Below are positions 18,881 through 27,083 of a DNA stretch of 64,000 nt, piece after piece; the stretch's first letter is position 1; every line of letters starts with the position of its first letter. Below the pieces are notes generated by a model that searched no databases, had not been told where the DNA came from, and saw only the letters and a list, made by a program, of their open reading frames with translations. The translations under genes were made by a program, and so were the position numbers. The DNA comes from Geobacter sp. (lineage in GTDB: Bacteria > Desulfobacterota > Desulfuromonadia > Geobacterales > Geobacteraceae), in contig DNJC01000055.1 in assembly GCA_003490025.1 (NCBI GenBank), positions 1 through 64,000 on the forward strand, written 5' to 3'.

Positions 18881-20329
18881 ATGAACTCCCGTACCCGGCT
18901 GGCATTCCTGCGGCTCCTGCTGGCGCTCGTCCTTATCCTGCTGCCGCTGCAGGCGCTCGCCGCATCGATCCCGAAGCTGGCCGCCCCCCCGGAAGGAGAG
19001 CGCTGGTTCAGCATCTACATGGGAGACGAACGTGTCGGCTTCGGCAACCTGGCCATCACCCGCAGCGGCGACGGATACCTGATCGAGTCGCAGGGGAGCG
19101 TCAAGATGAAGGTGATGGGCTTTTCCAGGGAGGCGACCTCGAAGGAATCGTACCTGGTGGGGCCCGACCTGGCGCTTCGATCCTTCTCCGCGGAGAACCG
19201 CATCGACGGGAGCCCTGTCGTACTGCAGGGGGAGGTGACGCCTAAGGGGATCAGGGTCGTCACCGAGTCCGGCAGCGGCAGGAAGGAGCGCACCCTGAAA
19301 CCGAAAGGGACCGTGTATTCTCCGCACGCACTGAACCTCTACCCGCTCATGCGGGGGGCGGTCCGGGGGAAGAGCTACAAGCTCGCCGTCCTCGACCTGG
19401 AAGCGACCACGGTGAAGCAGTTCAAGGTGGAGGTTGTCGGAGAGGAAACCTTCCCGCCCGGAATCGCCGCGGTCCACCTGAGAAACAACCTTTACCCGAT
19501 GGTGGACAACGACGTCTGGATGGACCTGAAGGGGAACGTTCTGAAGGAATCGGTGCGGGACGACCTCGTGGTCACCCTGGCCGAGGACAAGGCGAAGGCC
19601 AAGGCGGAGTTGGCCGACGCGGTTCTTTGCAGGAAGGATCTCGTCCTCGACTACAGCATGATCAGGATCACCCCCACGCTGGAGCACCCCGAAAAGTTGC
19701 AAAAGCTCTCGGTAGCGATGACCGGCATTTCGGCGGAGTTTCCGCTGCTGCAGGGGCAGAGACAGCAGGCGACGCGCCTGCCGGACGGCAGGGTTATCTT
19801 CACCATGCCCAACCCCTCCCTTGCGCCTGCAACCGGTGCGGCCCCCACGGCTACCGACCTGGAACCGGCCCCGCGCATCCCGAGCGACCACCCCGAGATC
19901 CTGAAACTGGCCCGGGAGATCGCCGGGGGAGAAGGGAACCCGGAGCAGACGGCCCGGCGCCTCTCGCAGTGGGTGGCACGCGAGATAAAGGGTTCGGTCA
20001 CCGACAGCCAGTCCCCGCTGGAGACGCTGAAAAGCCGCATAGGCAACTGTCAGAGCCACGCCAGGCTGTACGCGTCCCTCGCACGCGCTGCGGGCATTCC
20101 CACCCGGTTCGTCTCCGGGGTGGTCTACCAGGGAGAAGGGTTCCTCTACCACAGCTGGGCCGAGAGTTACCTGAACAACGGCTGGGTCCCCCTCGACCCG
20201 ACCTTCGGCGAGTTCCCCGCCAACCTGAGCCACGTCAAGCTGGTGGAAGGGGATTCTCTCGATGAGATGGGTGCCCTGGCGGGGGTGATGGGAAGGGTGC
20301 GCGCCACGGTGCTGGAAAAGAAGTATTAG
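18881..20329 (+). CDS. Exported transglutaminase-like (cysteine protease-fold) protein
   Basis: 482 residues with an N-terminal Sec signal (RLLLALVLILLPLQALAAS). A beta-rich N-terminal region is followed by a transglutaminase core at about residues 330-460. The catalytic triad is visible as Cys in IGNCQSHARLYASLARAAG, His in YHSWAESYL and Asp in PLDPTFGE. Bacterial members usually act as proteases or amidases in the periplasm; the substrate is unknown. Start 18881 has AGGAAG upstream and places the signal peptide at the N-terminus. The frame opens 40 codons earlier but with no signal peptide and across the promoter. Confidence 0.85.
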   Translation: MNSRTRLAFLRLLLALVLILLPLQALAASIPKLAAPPEGERWFSIYMGDERVGFGNLAITRSGDGYLIESQGSVKMKVMGFSREATSKESYLVGPDLALRSFSAENRIDGSPVVLQGEVTPKGIRVVTESGSGRKERTLKPKGTVYSPHALNLYPLMRGAVRGKSYKLAVLDLEATTVKQFKVEVVGEETFPPGIAAVHLRNNLYPMVDNDVWMDLKGNVLKESVRDDLVVTLAEDKAKAKAELADAVLCRKDLVLDYSMIRITPTLEHPEKLQKLSVAMTGISAEFPLLQGQRQQATRLPDGRVIFTMPNPSLAPATGAAPTATDLEPAPRIPSDHPEILKLAREIAGGEGNPEQTARRLSQWVAREIKGSVTDSQSPLETLKSRIGNCQSHARLYASLARAAGIPTRFVSGVVYQGEGFLYHSWAESYLNNGWVPLDPTFGEFPANLSHVKLVEGDSLDEMGALAGVMGRVRATVLEKKY

Positions 20330-20351
20330 AAGAGCAGGCACCGGAACTGAA

Positions 20352-20390
20352 AAGCGGGGCGGACCACCGGCAAAAGGGTCCGCCCCGCTT
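20352..20390 (+). terminator. Strong hairpin terminator after transglutaminase gene
   Basis: Perfect 14-bp stem (20352-20365 with 20377-20390) followed by TTCTCTATT. The stem is very stable, but the T-run is imperfect. Confidence 0.75.
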
Positions 20391-20432
20391 CTCTATTCAG
20401 TTATAGGAGCTACAGGTGAACACGGCGATTGC

Positions 20433-20588
20433 TTAGCGGCAGCCATGCCCTGCCATCGCGCCATCGGTTTCAAAAGTCCCATCCGCCCTTTCAACCGCCG
20501 CCTTCTTTAAGCAGCTGTTGTAGGAAAGCACCTGCGCCAGAACTGCGACCACATAGACCACGCCACCGACCAAAAGCAGATTCCCCAT
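20433..20588 (-). CDS. Small membrane protein, 51 aa
   Basis: Reads MGNLLLVGGVVYVVAVLAQV then a short soluble tail with two cysteines and ends GHGCR. There is one clear membrane helix at about residues 3-22. The ATG is preceded by GGGGTGAAGAA, and two perfect AT-rich palindromes lie directly upstream, which supports a real, regulated gene. I do not recognise the family. It is convergent with the transglutaminase gene, whose terminator separates them. Confidence 0.55.
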   Translation of the reverse strand: MGNLLLVGGVVYVVAVLAQVLSYNSCLKKAAVERADGTFETDGAMAGHGCR

Positions 20589-20609
20589 TTTCTTCACCCC
20601 TGTTTTGTT

Positions 20610-20644
20610 TATTGTTCATAACAATATATGCTTAAACATATATT
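20610..20644 (-). promoter_or_regulatory. Two adjacent palindromes upstream of small membrane gene
   Basis: TATTGTT-CAT-AACAATA (20610-20626) and AATATATG-CTTAAA-CATATATT (20623-20644) overlap by four bases. A third CATATATATT half-site follows at about 20650. AT-rich dyads of this kind are typical operators of small dimeric repressors (for example the ArsR/SmtB type), but the regulator is unknown. Confidence 0.5.
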
Positions 20645-20722
20645 CGACATCATATATATTCTTCGAGTCCAGCAGTGTCAACAAAAAATCCTTTAACAGT
20701 CGCGGCGAAACAGCCCGGATGG

Positions 20723-20766
20723 CGCTCACGGCACAAGGCGATACGTATCCCCAAGCGCCGTGAGCG
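20723..20766. repeat. Long inverted repeat in 20645-20923 gap
   Basis: Arms CGCTCACGGC/GCCGTGAGCG are perfect over 10 bases with a 24-base loop. The same gap holds another imperfect dyad around TCCCA...TGGGA (about 20848-20881). No convincing gene is present between 20645 and 20923. Confidence 0.5.
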
Positions 20767-20923
20767 TCTCCGGGTAGCATGATGCGTGCCGTTCGACAAC
20801 CCATTGTAATTCCGTTTCTTTCCGCCAACGGCAGCCCGTCATGATGTCCCACTCCGCGTTACCCGCCCCGGAATGGGACGCCGACCTGTTCCATAATGGG
20901 ACGTCAAGCCTCTTGCGGCCACG

Positions 20924-20952
20924 CAAAAGAAAAAGGCGGCCTTTCGGCCGCC
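20924..20952 (-). terminator. Terminator of the corrinoid operon
   Basis: Stem GGCGGCC/GGCCGCC with a four-base loop (20935-20952) and a minus-strand T-rich run over 20924-20934. It lies 34 bases after the cbiO stop. Confidence 0.9.
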
Positions 20953-20985
20953 CCTCCCATAGTTTCCTTCCTCACCTGCTCGATC

Positions 20986-21825
20986 CTACCTGCCCATCGC
21001 CTCGACGATCTCCCTGCGTGCTTCCCCTATGGTGAGAGGGATACGCCCGAAGGAAAGCTTTTCCTCGTGCTTCAGCTTGTAGATCAGTTCGGCGATGTGC
21101 GGCAGGCGGAGCTTCACCTGCGCCAGTTCGTCGGGCGCGGTGAACACCTGCTCCGGCGTCCCCCCGCGCACCAGCCTGCCGCGGCTCAGGATGTGGAGCT
21201 GGTGCAGGAAAATGGGGACCAGGTCGACGCTGTGCGTCGCCATGACGATGGTCACCCCCTGCTCCTTGTTCAGCCTGGTCAGGAGTTCCATCATCCGGTA
21301 TTCACCCATCGGATCGAGGCCGGCGGTCGGCTCGTCGAGGAGCAGTATCTCGTGCCCCATGGCGAGGAGCCCGGCGATGCAGGCCCGCTTCTTCTGGCCG
21401 TAGCTCAGGTTGTGGATCCCTTTCATGGCGAATTCCGTCATGTCGACGCTCGCCAGCGCCCCCTCCACCCTGGCGCGCACCTCCGCCTCGCCGAATCCCA
21501 TGTTGCGCGGCCCGAAGGCGGTGTCCTCGAAGACCGTGGTGGCGAAGAGCTGATCGTCCGGGTTCTGGAACACCAGGCCGACCTTGCGATAGATATCCCG
21601 TGGATGGAGGCGGAGCACGTTCTCGCCATCCAGGAGCACCTCCCCCTGATACCCCTTGGTCAAGCCGTCCATTATCTTCAGCAGCGTGGTCTTTCCGGAA
21701 CCGTTGGAGCCGAGGATGCCGGTGAACTCGCCCCTGGCGACGCTGAGGTGGATATCGTTGAGGGCTACGGTACCGTCGGGGTACTGGTAGCTCTCCAGGC
21801 TGACTGAGATTCTTGTCTCGTTCAC
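20986..21825 (-). CDS. cbiO: Cobalt/nickel ECF transporter ATPase CbiO
   Basis: A 279-residue ABC ATPase powering metal uptake through CbiQ/CbiM. Walker A is LGSNGSGKTTLLKIM near residue 40, the Q-loop is VFQNPDDQLF, the signature is LSYGQKKR near residue 140, Walker B is ILLLDEPTAGLDP, and the switch His is in MATHSVD. FQNPDDQ is characteristic of ECF-type ATPases. It is the last gene of the corrinoid operon, 10 bases after cbiQ, and is followed by a terminator. Confidence 0.93.
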   Translation of the reverse strand: MNETRISVSLESYQYPDGTVALNDIHLSVARGEFTGILGSNGSGKTTLLKIMDGLTKGYQGEVLLDGENVLRLHPRDIYRKVGLVFQNPDDQLFATTVFEDTAFGPRNMGFGEAEVRARVEGALASVDMTEFAMKGIHNLSYGQKKRACIAGLLAMGHEILLLDEPTAGLDPMGEYRMMELLTRLNKEQGVTIVMATHSVDLVPIFLHQLHILSRGRLVRGGTPEQVFTAPDELAQVKLRLPHIAELIYKLKHEEKLSFGRIPLTIGEARREIVEAMGR

Positions 21826-21835
21826 AAAAGATCCT

Positions 21836-22603
21836 TTAGATGACGGTCCATAATAGTCTCACTGCGCCCATCCCCAGGACCAGGAGGAGCGCACCGGTGA
21901 CCTCTGCCATACGGAACGGCCTCTGCAGGGACCTCGGCATCACGCCGTCGTACCCTCTTTGCACCATGGCCGTGGTGATGCTCTGGCTGTTGTCGAACGC
22001 CTTGATCACCAGCACCCCCGCCAAGGTCCCGAAGGAGCTCAGCCCGCGCCGGTAGCCGACGTACCCCAGCCGGTTTTTCTGCGCATTGTAGACCACCTGC
22101 GCGTCCTCCAGCAGCAGGAACAGGTAACGCCAGGCGAAGAGGGCCACGTCGATCAGCACCTGCGGCACCCTGAGCCAGGAAAGCGCGGCCATCAAGTCGG
22201 TGAAGGGGGTGGAGAAGCCGACCACCGCCAAAAGCGACACCCCCCCCATGATACGGCTGGCGATCCGCACCCCTTCCATGAGCCCGTCCCGGTGTGCCAC
22301 CAGTTCGAGTCCGGCGATCGAGAAGGAAAAAAAGGGGCTGTTCCCCGAAAAGAACAGCTTCAGCAGGAGGACCGTCACCGCGATGAAGAGCGGTTCGGAG
22401 AAACGCAGGGCGAGGGTACGCAGTGGAGTCCCGATGGCAAGGCAAAGCGCGATGCTGAGGACGCAGGCCAGCAGCGGGAATGCGCTCCCGGGGGAGCTGA
22501 TCACCATGGTGAGGAGCGCGACCGCGCTGAGCAGCTTCACCCTGGCGTCCACCCGGGTCAGCGGGTGAGCGGCCAGGTGCGTATGTGAGTGGAGATGGTG
22601 CAT
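21836..22603 (-). CDS. cbiQ: Cobalt/nickel ECF transporter T component CbiQ
   Basis: A 255-residue inner-membrane scaffold protein with five to six hydrophobic helices. It starts HTHLAAHPLTRVDARVKLLS, the usual T-component opening. It contains the coupling motifs ALSWLRVPQVLIDV and ARG-like QRGYDGVMPRSLQRP that dock onto the ATPase. It lies between cbiN-like and cbiO genes with gaps of about 10 bases. Confidence 0.9.
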   Translation of the reverse strand: MHHLHSHTHLAAHPLTRVDARVKLLSAVALLTMVISSPGSAFPLLACVLSIALCLAIGTPLRTLALRFSEPLFIAVTVLLLKLFFSGNSPFFSFSIAGLELVAHRDGLMEGVRIASRIMGGVSLLAVVGFSTPFTDLMAALSWLRVPQVLIDVALFAWRYLFLLLEDAQVVYNAQKNRLGYVGYRRGLSSFGTLAGVLVIKAFDNSQSITTAMVQRGYDGVMPRSLQRPFRMAEVTGALLLVLGMGAVRLLWTVI

Positions 22604-22612
22604 CCTTCTTCC

Positions 22613-22894
22613 CTACTCTTTCCTGGTGAGCCGGCGCCAGTAGTAGCCGCCGACAAAGCCACCCGCCGCCCCCGCCACCAGGAAGGCGAACAGCAAGAGG
22701 TCTCCCGAGCCCGGATCGATAAGCGGAGCTTTCGCCTCCCGGCCGTGCTCCTTCGCGATCTTCTCAACCACCGCCTCGTCGACCCCCTCCCAAGACTTGG
22801 GCGCCAGGGAGAAGAAATAGAAAGCGAAATAGAGGGTGGGGAGGAGGATCATGTGCAACAGCAGTATCTTCCATTTCAGCTTGCGCTCAGGCAT
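22613..22894 (-). CDS. CbiN-like small subunit of cobalt transporter
   Basis: A 93-residue protein with an N-terminal membrane helix (about 9-29), a polar loop with DPGSGDLLLF, and a C-terminal helix (GAAGGFVGGYYW). Two helices with an external loop is the plan of CbiN/NikN accessory subunits, which help load metal into CbiM. Sequence identity to classical CbiN is not obvious to me, so the call rests mainly on position. Its start overlaps the end of cbiM by 8 bases. Confidence 0.65.
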   Translation of the reverse strand: MPERKLKWKILLLHMILLPTLYFAFYFFSLAPKSWEGVDEAVVEKIAKEHGREAKAPLIDPGSGDLLLFAFLVAGAAGGFVGGYYWRRLTRKE

Positions 22895-23762
22895 GGCTCG
22901 GCAGCTCCTTCTCGGTTATCACCCGCATCTTCAGAAGCAGGTCGGGGCGCTTTCTGTACAAGAGCCTCACCATGCCGGCAGTTGCCACCCCCTCGATGAT
23001 GCCCAGCGGAAGTTGGGTCGGCATAAAGGCGAGCAGCACCCGGGTGAAGAGCGGCAGAAGCGGCGCGTCCCCCCGGATCCCCAGTGACAGGAAAAGCGAG
23101 GTGGCGGCATAGGTCCCCCAGTCCGCCAGGAGACCGGCCACGAAGCCGGAAACGACAAGGCTTGCGCCAACCCGGCGCAGGCCGCGAAAGGCAAGGAAGC
23201 CGACGAAGGAACCGACCACGCCCATGGAGAGGGTATTGGCGCCCAGGGTCGAAAGCCCGCCGTGCGCCAGGAAGAGCGCCTGGATCAGCAGCGACACCGC
23301 CGCGATCAGCACGCTGACCAGAGGTCCCACCAAAATGGCGGAGATTCCCGTACCGCAGGGGTGCGAGCAGGTGCCTGCGGTAGGCACCGGGACCGGCAGG
23401 CAGGAGACGATGAACACTACCGCCGTCATAAGGCCCACCAGCGGCTTCAGGGAAAGGTCCTCCCGCGCCAGCAGGTTCAGGCGCCTGACCCCGATGGCCA
23501 CAAACGGCAGCGCCACCAGGGACCACAACAGCGCCCACGGGAAGGGAAGGATCCCCTCCGAGATGTGCATGGCGAAGGCAGGGGTGGCACACAATACTAT
23601 TACAATGGCGAGAAGGACCGATCTTGCACCCGCAGTCGCGCCGCGGCAAGAGCCTCTCGCTCCTCCTCCATTGCCAGCTTCACCCACCCCCCGCCCCCCT
23701 CCCGTCAGGGGAGGGGGAGGGAGGACTCCGTTGCAAAGTAAAGACGGGTGGTTAGGCAGCAT
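22887..23762 (-). CDS. cbiM: Cobalt/nickel ECF transporter S component CbiM with unusual N-terminal extension
   Basis: 291 residues. The metal-binding protein begins MHISEGILPFPW, where Met-His-Ile forms the N-terminal metal site in CbiM/NikM. It is preceded by a signal-like stretch (VLLAIVIVLCATPAFA), so cleavage after AFA would expose this Met. TCSHPCGTGISAILVGP near the middle supplies further ligands. Before the signal lies a Gly/Pro-rich segment of about 45 residues encoded by a dispersed repeat. The only in-frame ATG that opens the frame is 23762, directly after the bzaF stop. A non-ATG start closer to the signal is possible but not visible. Confidence 0.85.
   Translation of the reverse strand: MLPNHPSLLCNGVLPPPPLTGGGRGVGEAGNGGGARGSCRGATAGARSVLLAIVIVLCATPAFAMHISEGILPFPWALLWSLVALPFVAIGVRRLNLLAREDLSLKPLVGLMTAVVFIVSCLPVPVPTAGTCSHPCGTGISAILVGPLVSVLIAAVSLLIQALFLAHGGLSTLGANTLSMGVVGSFVGFLAFRGLRRVGASLVVSGFVAGLLADWGTYAATSLFLSLGIRGDAPLLPLFTRVLLAFMPTQLPLGIIEGVATAGMVRLLYRKRPDLLLKMRVITEKELPSHA
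23678..23734. repeat. Diverged copy of repeat A inside the 5' end of cbiM
   Basis: A palindromic CCCCTCCCGTCAGGGGAGGG core is flanked by a CACCCACCCC-type arm, resembling the repeat A copies near 10916 and 28939. It lies in the coding frame of cbiM and supplies the PPPPLTGGGRG segment. Confidence 0.55.
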
Positions 23763-23764
23763 GA

Positions 23765-25072
23765 TCAAACCCTGTCCCCGCGCAGGTCGCCGGCGAAGAT
23801 CGCCGAAGCTCCCCTGGAGGCGCAGAAGTCGCCGCACATGGTGCAGGTCTTCTCGTCTTCCGGGACGCGGCTCGCCCTGATGGCGGCGGCATCCTCCGGG
23901 TAGAGGGCCAGCTCGAACTGGCGCTCCCAGTTCAGGTCGCGTCTCGCCTTGCTCATCTCCTTGTCGCGCTCCCTGCCCTTCTCCGGGTACTTGTTCATGT
24001 CGCCGATGTAGGCCGCTATCTTGGCCGCCTTCACCCCCATGCGGACGTCCTCCTCGTTGGGGAGGGCGAGGTGCTCGGCGGGGGTGATGTAGCAGATGAG
24101 ATCCGCGCCGAAGCGCGAAGACTGCGCCGCGCCGATGGCTGCGGTGATGTGGTCGAAGCCCGGGGCGACGTCCGTGGCTATCGGGCCGAGCATGTAGTAC
24201 GGGGCGTTGCCGCTCATCCTCTTCTGCAGCTTGATGTTCCCCTCGATCTCGTCCAGCGGCACGTGTCCGGGCCCTTCGACCAGCATCTGGCACCCCATGT
24301 CGCGCCCGATCTCCGCCAGTTCGCAGTTGATCAGGAGTTCCTGGATCTGGGCGCGGTCGCTGGAGTCGTGGATGGCGCCGGCGCGCAGGCCGTTCCCCAG
24401 CGACAGGACGGTGTCGTAGCGCTTCAGGATCTCGACCACGCGGTCGAACTTCTCGTAGAGCGGGTTCTCGCGGTTGTTGGCGATCATCCAGGCGGCCATG
24501 CTCACCCCCCCCTTGGAGACCAGCCCGCCGTAGCGGTACCCCTGCTTCCTCAGACGCTCCAGGGTGTAGAGGTTGATGCCGCAGTGGACCGCCATGAAGG
24601 ACATGCCGTCGGCGCACTGCCTCTCGATGATCTCGAAGAGCAGCTCCTCGTCAAGCTTGTTGGGGTCACCGTATTTCCTGGCCGCCTCGCAAAAGGCCTG
24701 GTAAAGCGGTACGTTACCCACCGGCAGATCGACCGCCGCGATCACCTCGCGCCGTACCCGGTCCAGATCCCCCCCCACGGAGAGTTCCATCAGGGTGTCG
24801 GCCCCGGACTCGGCCGCAGCCAGCCCCTTGCGGACCTCTGCGGCGTAATCGATGATGTCCGAGGAGGTCCCGATGGAAGCGTTCACCTTGGTCCTCAATC
24901 CGGCGCCGATACCGGCGACCTTCGGCTGGCGGATCCGGTTCCAGGGGATGACGATCTCCCCCGCGGCCACCTTGTCACGGACGTACTCCTGGGTCACCTT
25001 CTCGTCCGCTGCAACCTGGGCCATTTGCGGGGTGATCACCCCTGCGCGTGCCGATTCTAGCTGTGTTTTCAC
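23765..25072 (-). CDS. bzaF: ThiC-family radical SAM enzyme, probably 5-hydroxybenzimidazole synthase BzaF
   Basis: A 435-residue member of the ThiC/BzaF family. The noncanonical radical SAM cluster motif is CTMCGDFCASRG at the C-terminus. MVEGPGHVPLDEIEGN-type and GPIATDVAPGFDHITAAIG segments build the barrel. ThiC makes HMP-P for thiamin, whereas the paralogue BzaF converts the same aminoimidazole ribotide to 5-hydroxybenzimidazole for the B12 lower ligand. BzaF is preferred here because the gene lies inside a riboswitch-controlled corrinoid operon, between cbiA and cbiM, near cobT, and shows no thiamin riboswitch or thi neighbour. The start is GTG with AAGGAG. A thiamin role cannot be excluded. 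Confidence 0.7.
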   Translation of the reverse strand: MKTQLESARAGVITPQMAQVAADEKVTQEYVRDKVAAGEIVIPWNRIRQPKVAGIGAGLRTKVNASIGTSSDIIDYAAEVRKGLAAAESGADTLMELSVGGDLDRVRREVIAAVDLPVGNVPLYQAFCEAARKYGDPNKLDEELLFEIIERQCADGMSFMAVHCGINLYTLERLRKQGYRYGGLVSKGGVSMAAWMIANNRENPLYEKFDRVVEILKRYDTVLSLGNGLRAGAIHDSSDRAQIQELLINCELAEIGRDMGCQMLVEGPGHVPLDEIEGNIKLQKRMSGNAPYYMLGPIATDVAPGFDHITAAIGAAQSSRFGADLICYITPAEHLALPNEEDVRMGVKAAKIAAYIGDMNKYPEKGRERDKEMSKARRDLNWERQFELALYPEDAAAIRASRVPEDEKTCTMCGDFCASRGASAIFAGDLRGDRV

Positions 25073-26457
25073 GTTAGACTCCTTTTCATGTATTCATTGC
25101 ATTGTCCCACCAGGCTCTCCGCCAACCGCGGCGAACTGCCGAAGTGAAGGTGCAGGTAGGAGGCGAGACAGTTCTTGTATCGATACCCTTCGGTTCCCAG
25201 ATATGTTCCTTTTCTGCTGACGCTGTAGAGGCGCTCTACGCCGGCCGGCATCTCCTCCATCTCGGAGTAGTGGAATTCGTGCCCCCGTGCGACGCTCCCC
25301 TTGCGACCGATGATGCTGTCCGCCAGGAGTTCCACCTCGCGGTACCCGAGCGCCTTGCGGCGCGGCAGCATCCTGGTGAGGACCGGGAAGACGCCGGTGA
25401 ACCGGTGCGTGACCCCCTCGGCGGCGACGCCTTCGGTGAGATAGATGAAGCCGCCGCACTCGGCGTAGACCGGCATCCCGGCCTCCACGGCCCCGCGTAT
25501 CTGCCGCGTCATCAGGTCGTTTGCCGCCAACTCCCGTGCGAAGAGTTCCGGGTACCCCCCCGGGAGGTAGATCCCGCAGGTCCCGTCGGGAAGGGCGGCA
25601 TCGTCGAGCGGCGAGAAGAAACGAAGCTCGGCTCCGCTCTCCTCCAGGAGCCGCAGGTTGTCCTGGTAGACGAAGCAGAAAGCCTTGTCCCTCGCCACCG
25701 CGATCCTCACCGGGTCGCCGGGCGCCGTTTGCAACGCGGCCCGGTCGCCGGCCGCATCAGCGACCGTTGCGGCAGGGTTCAGCTCGAAGAGCGCCTCCAG
25801 ATCCAGCTGTTTCTCGATCACCTCGACCAGGTGCCCGACGAACTCCTCCGATAGGGGGTTGTCGTCCACGGTCGTGAGCCCCAAGTGGCGCGACGGTATG
25901 GCGAGGAGAGGGTCCCTCGGGATGCAGCCGAGGACCGTGACATCCGGCAGGCCCGCTGTCACGGCTTCCCTCAGGATCCGCTCGTGGTTCTCGCTCGCCA
26001 CGTTGTTGAAGATGACGCCGGCGACCCGCACTGCGGGATCAAACGAGGCGAAGCCGTGCACCAGGGCGGCCGCGCTCCTCGCCTGGCTGCGCGCGTCGAC
26101 CACGAGGACCACCGGCGCGCCGAGGATCTTCGCGACCTGCGCGCTGCTCCCGGCCTCGGAAACGCCGTCGATGCCGTCGAAAAGCCCCATCACCCCTTCG
26201 ATGACGGCGATATCGGCGGCCGCCGCATGGCGGTCGAAGGTGTCACGGACGAACCCGGCGTCGCACATCCAGCCGTCGAGGTTCACCGAAGGGGTCCCGG
26301 TCACCACGCCGTGATAACCCGGGTCGATGAAGTCCGGCCCGACCTTGAACGGGGCGACCTTCAGCCCGCGCCTTCGCAGCGCCGCCATTATGCCCAGCGT
26401 GATGGTGGTCTTGCCGCTGCCGCTCTGGGGGGCCGCGATGACGATCCGCCTGGTCAT
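25069..26457 (-). CDS. cbiA: Cobyrinate a,c-diamide synthase
   Basis: ATP-dependent amidation of the corrin a and c carboxylates using glutamine; 462 residues. The N-terminal dethiobiotin-synthetase-like ATP site is IAAPQSGSGKTTITLG, followed by VIEGVMGLFDGIDG. The class I glutamine amidotransferase half has the nucleophile Cys in YAECGGFIYL near residue 325 and late HFSYSE-type HEFHYSEMEE. ATG 26457 lies 14 bases after the cobC stop; an earlier TTG would overlap cobC. It overlaps the thiC-family gene by 4 bases. Confidence 0.93.
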   Translation of the reverse strand: MTRRIVIAAPQSGSGKTTITLGIMAALRRRGLKVAPFKVGPDFIDPGYHGVVTGTPSVNLDGWMCDAGFVRDTFDRHAAAADIAVIEGVMGLFDGIDGVSEAGSSAQVAKILGAPVVLVVDARSQARSAAALVHGFASFDPAVRVAGVIFNNVASENHERILREAVTAGLPDVTVLGCIPRDPLLAIPSRHLGLTTVDDNPLSEEFVGHLVEVIEKQLDLEALFELNPAATVADAAGDRAALQTAPGDPVRIAVARDKAFCFVYQDNLRLLEESGAELRFFSPLDDAALPDGTCGIYLPGGYPELFARELAANDLMTRQIRGAVEAGMPVYAECGGFIYLTEGVAAEGVTHRFTGVFPVLTRMLPRRKALGYREVELLADSIIGRKGSVARGHEFHYSEMEEMPAGVERLYSVSRKGTYLGTEGYRYKNCLASYLHLHFGSSPRLAESLVGQCNEYMKRSLT

Positions 26458-26470
26458 GGGTGCGACCCCG

Positions 26471-27067
26471 TCAGCCGTTGACAAGCTTCACCACGGCGTT
26501 GCCGTCGGCGTAGTAATCGATCACGTTCATGCAGCAGTACTGCTGCTCGATGCTGAACATGGAGGAAAGCGGCGCGCCGATGGCGTGCATCAGGATGACG
26601 CGGTTCACCCCGCCGTGGGCCACCACCAGCACTTCCTCGCCGCGGTGCCGCGCCACGATATCCGCCAGAGCAGGAAGGACGCGCGAAGCGAGGTCCCGCG
26701 GGCTCTCCCCTCCCGGGGTCCGGAAGTTCTCCAGGTCGTCCAGGCGCGCGGCCCACTCGTCGGGACGGTTCTGCTGGATCTCCGTCAGGGTCAGCCCCTG
26801 CCACGCCCCGCAGTCAAGCTCGCGCAACTGCGGCACCTTGACCGGCTCCACCCCCAGGTATGGTCCGAGGATCTCGCCGCCACGCACCGTCCTCACCAGG
26901 TCGCTCGTGTACATCGCGCTGATCCGGTCCGCGTCCAGGCGCGGCTTCAGCCGGTGGTACTGTTCCTCGCCGAGCGGCGTGAGGGAAACGTCCCCGTGGC
27001 CGTTGTAGCGGTTCGATCCCTGCACCTCGCCGTGGCGGATCAGGTGTATACGCGTTTTCTCCGTCAT
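26471..27067 (-). CDS. cobC: Histidine phosphatase, probable alpha-ribazole phosphatase CobC
   Basis: 198 residues with the phosphatase motif IHLIRHGEVQGSNRYNGHGD at the N-terminus and the second active-site His in VLVVAHGGVNRVIL. RELDCGAWQGLT supplies the acid region. Position between cobS and cbiA points to dephosphorylation of alpha-ribazole phosphate or the cobalamin phosphate precursor in nucleotide-loop assembly, though phosphoglycerate-mutase-like relatives share the fold. ATG 27067 with GGGAG upstream; a GTG two codons earlier is possible. Confidence 0.85.
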   Translation of the reverse strand: MTEKTRIHLIRHGEVQGSNRYNGHGDVSLTPLGEEQYHRLKPRLDADRISAMYTSDLVRTVRGGEILGPYLGVEPVKVPQLRELDCGAWQGLTLTEIQQNRPDEWAARLDDLENFRTPGGESPRDLASRVLPALADIVARHRGEEVLVVAHGGVNRVILMHAIGAPLSSMFSIEQQYCCMNVIDYYADGNAVVKLVNG

Positions 27068-27083
27068 GGGCACACTCCCATTT

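Noticed and set aside
22887..24617. Very long frame continuing upstream of cbiM
   Set aside because: The part beyond 23762 is antisense-frame shadow of the ThiC-family gene; only the cbiM part is supported.
25060..25100. Thiamin (TPP) riboswitch upstream of the ThiC-family gene
   Set aside because: The gene overlaps cbiA with no leader, and no TPP aptamer motif is present.
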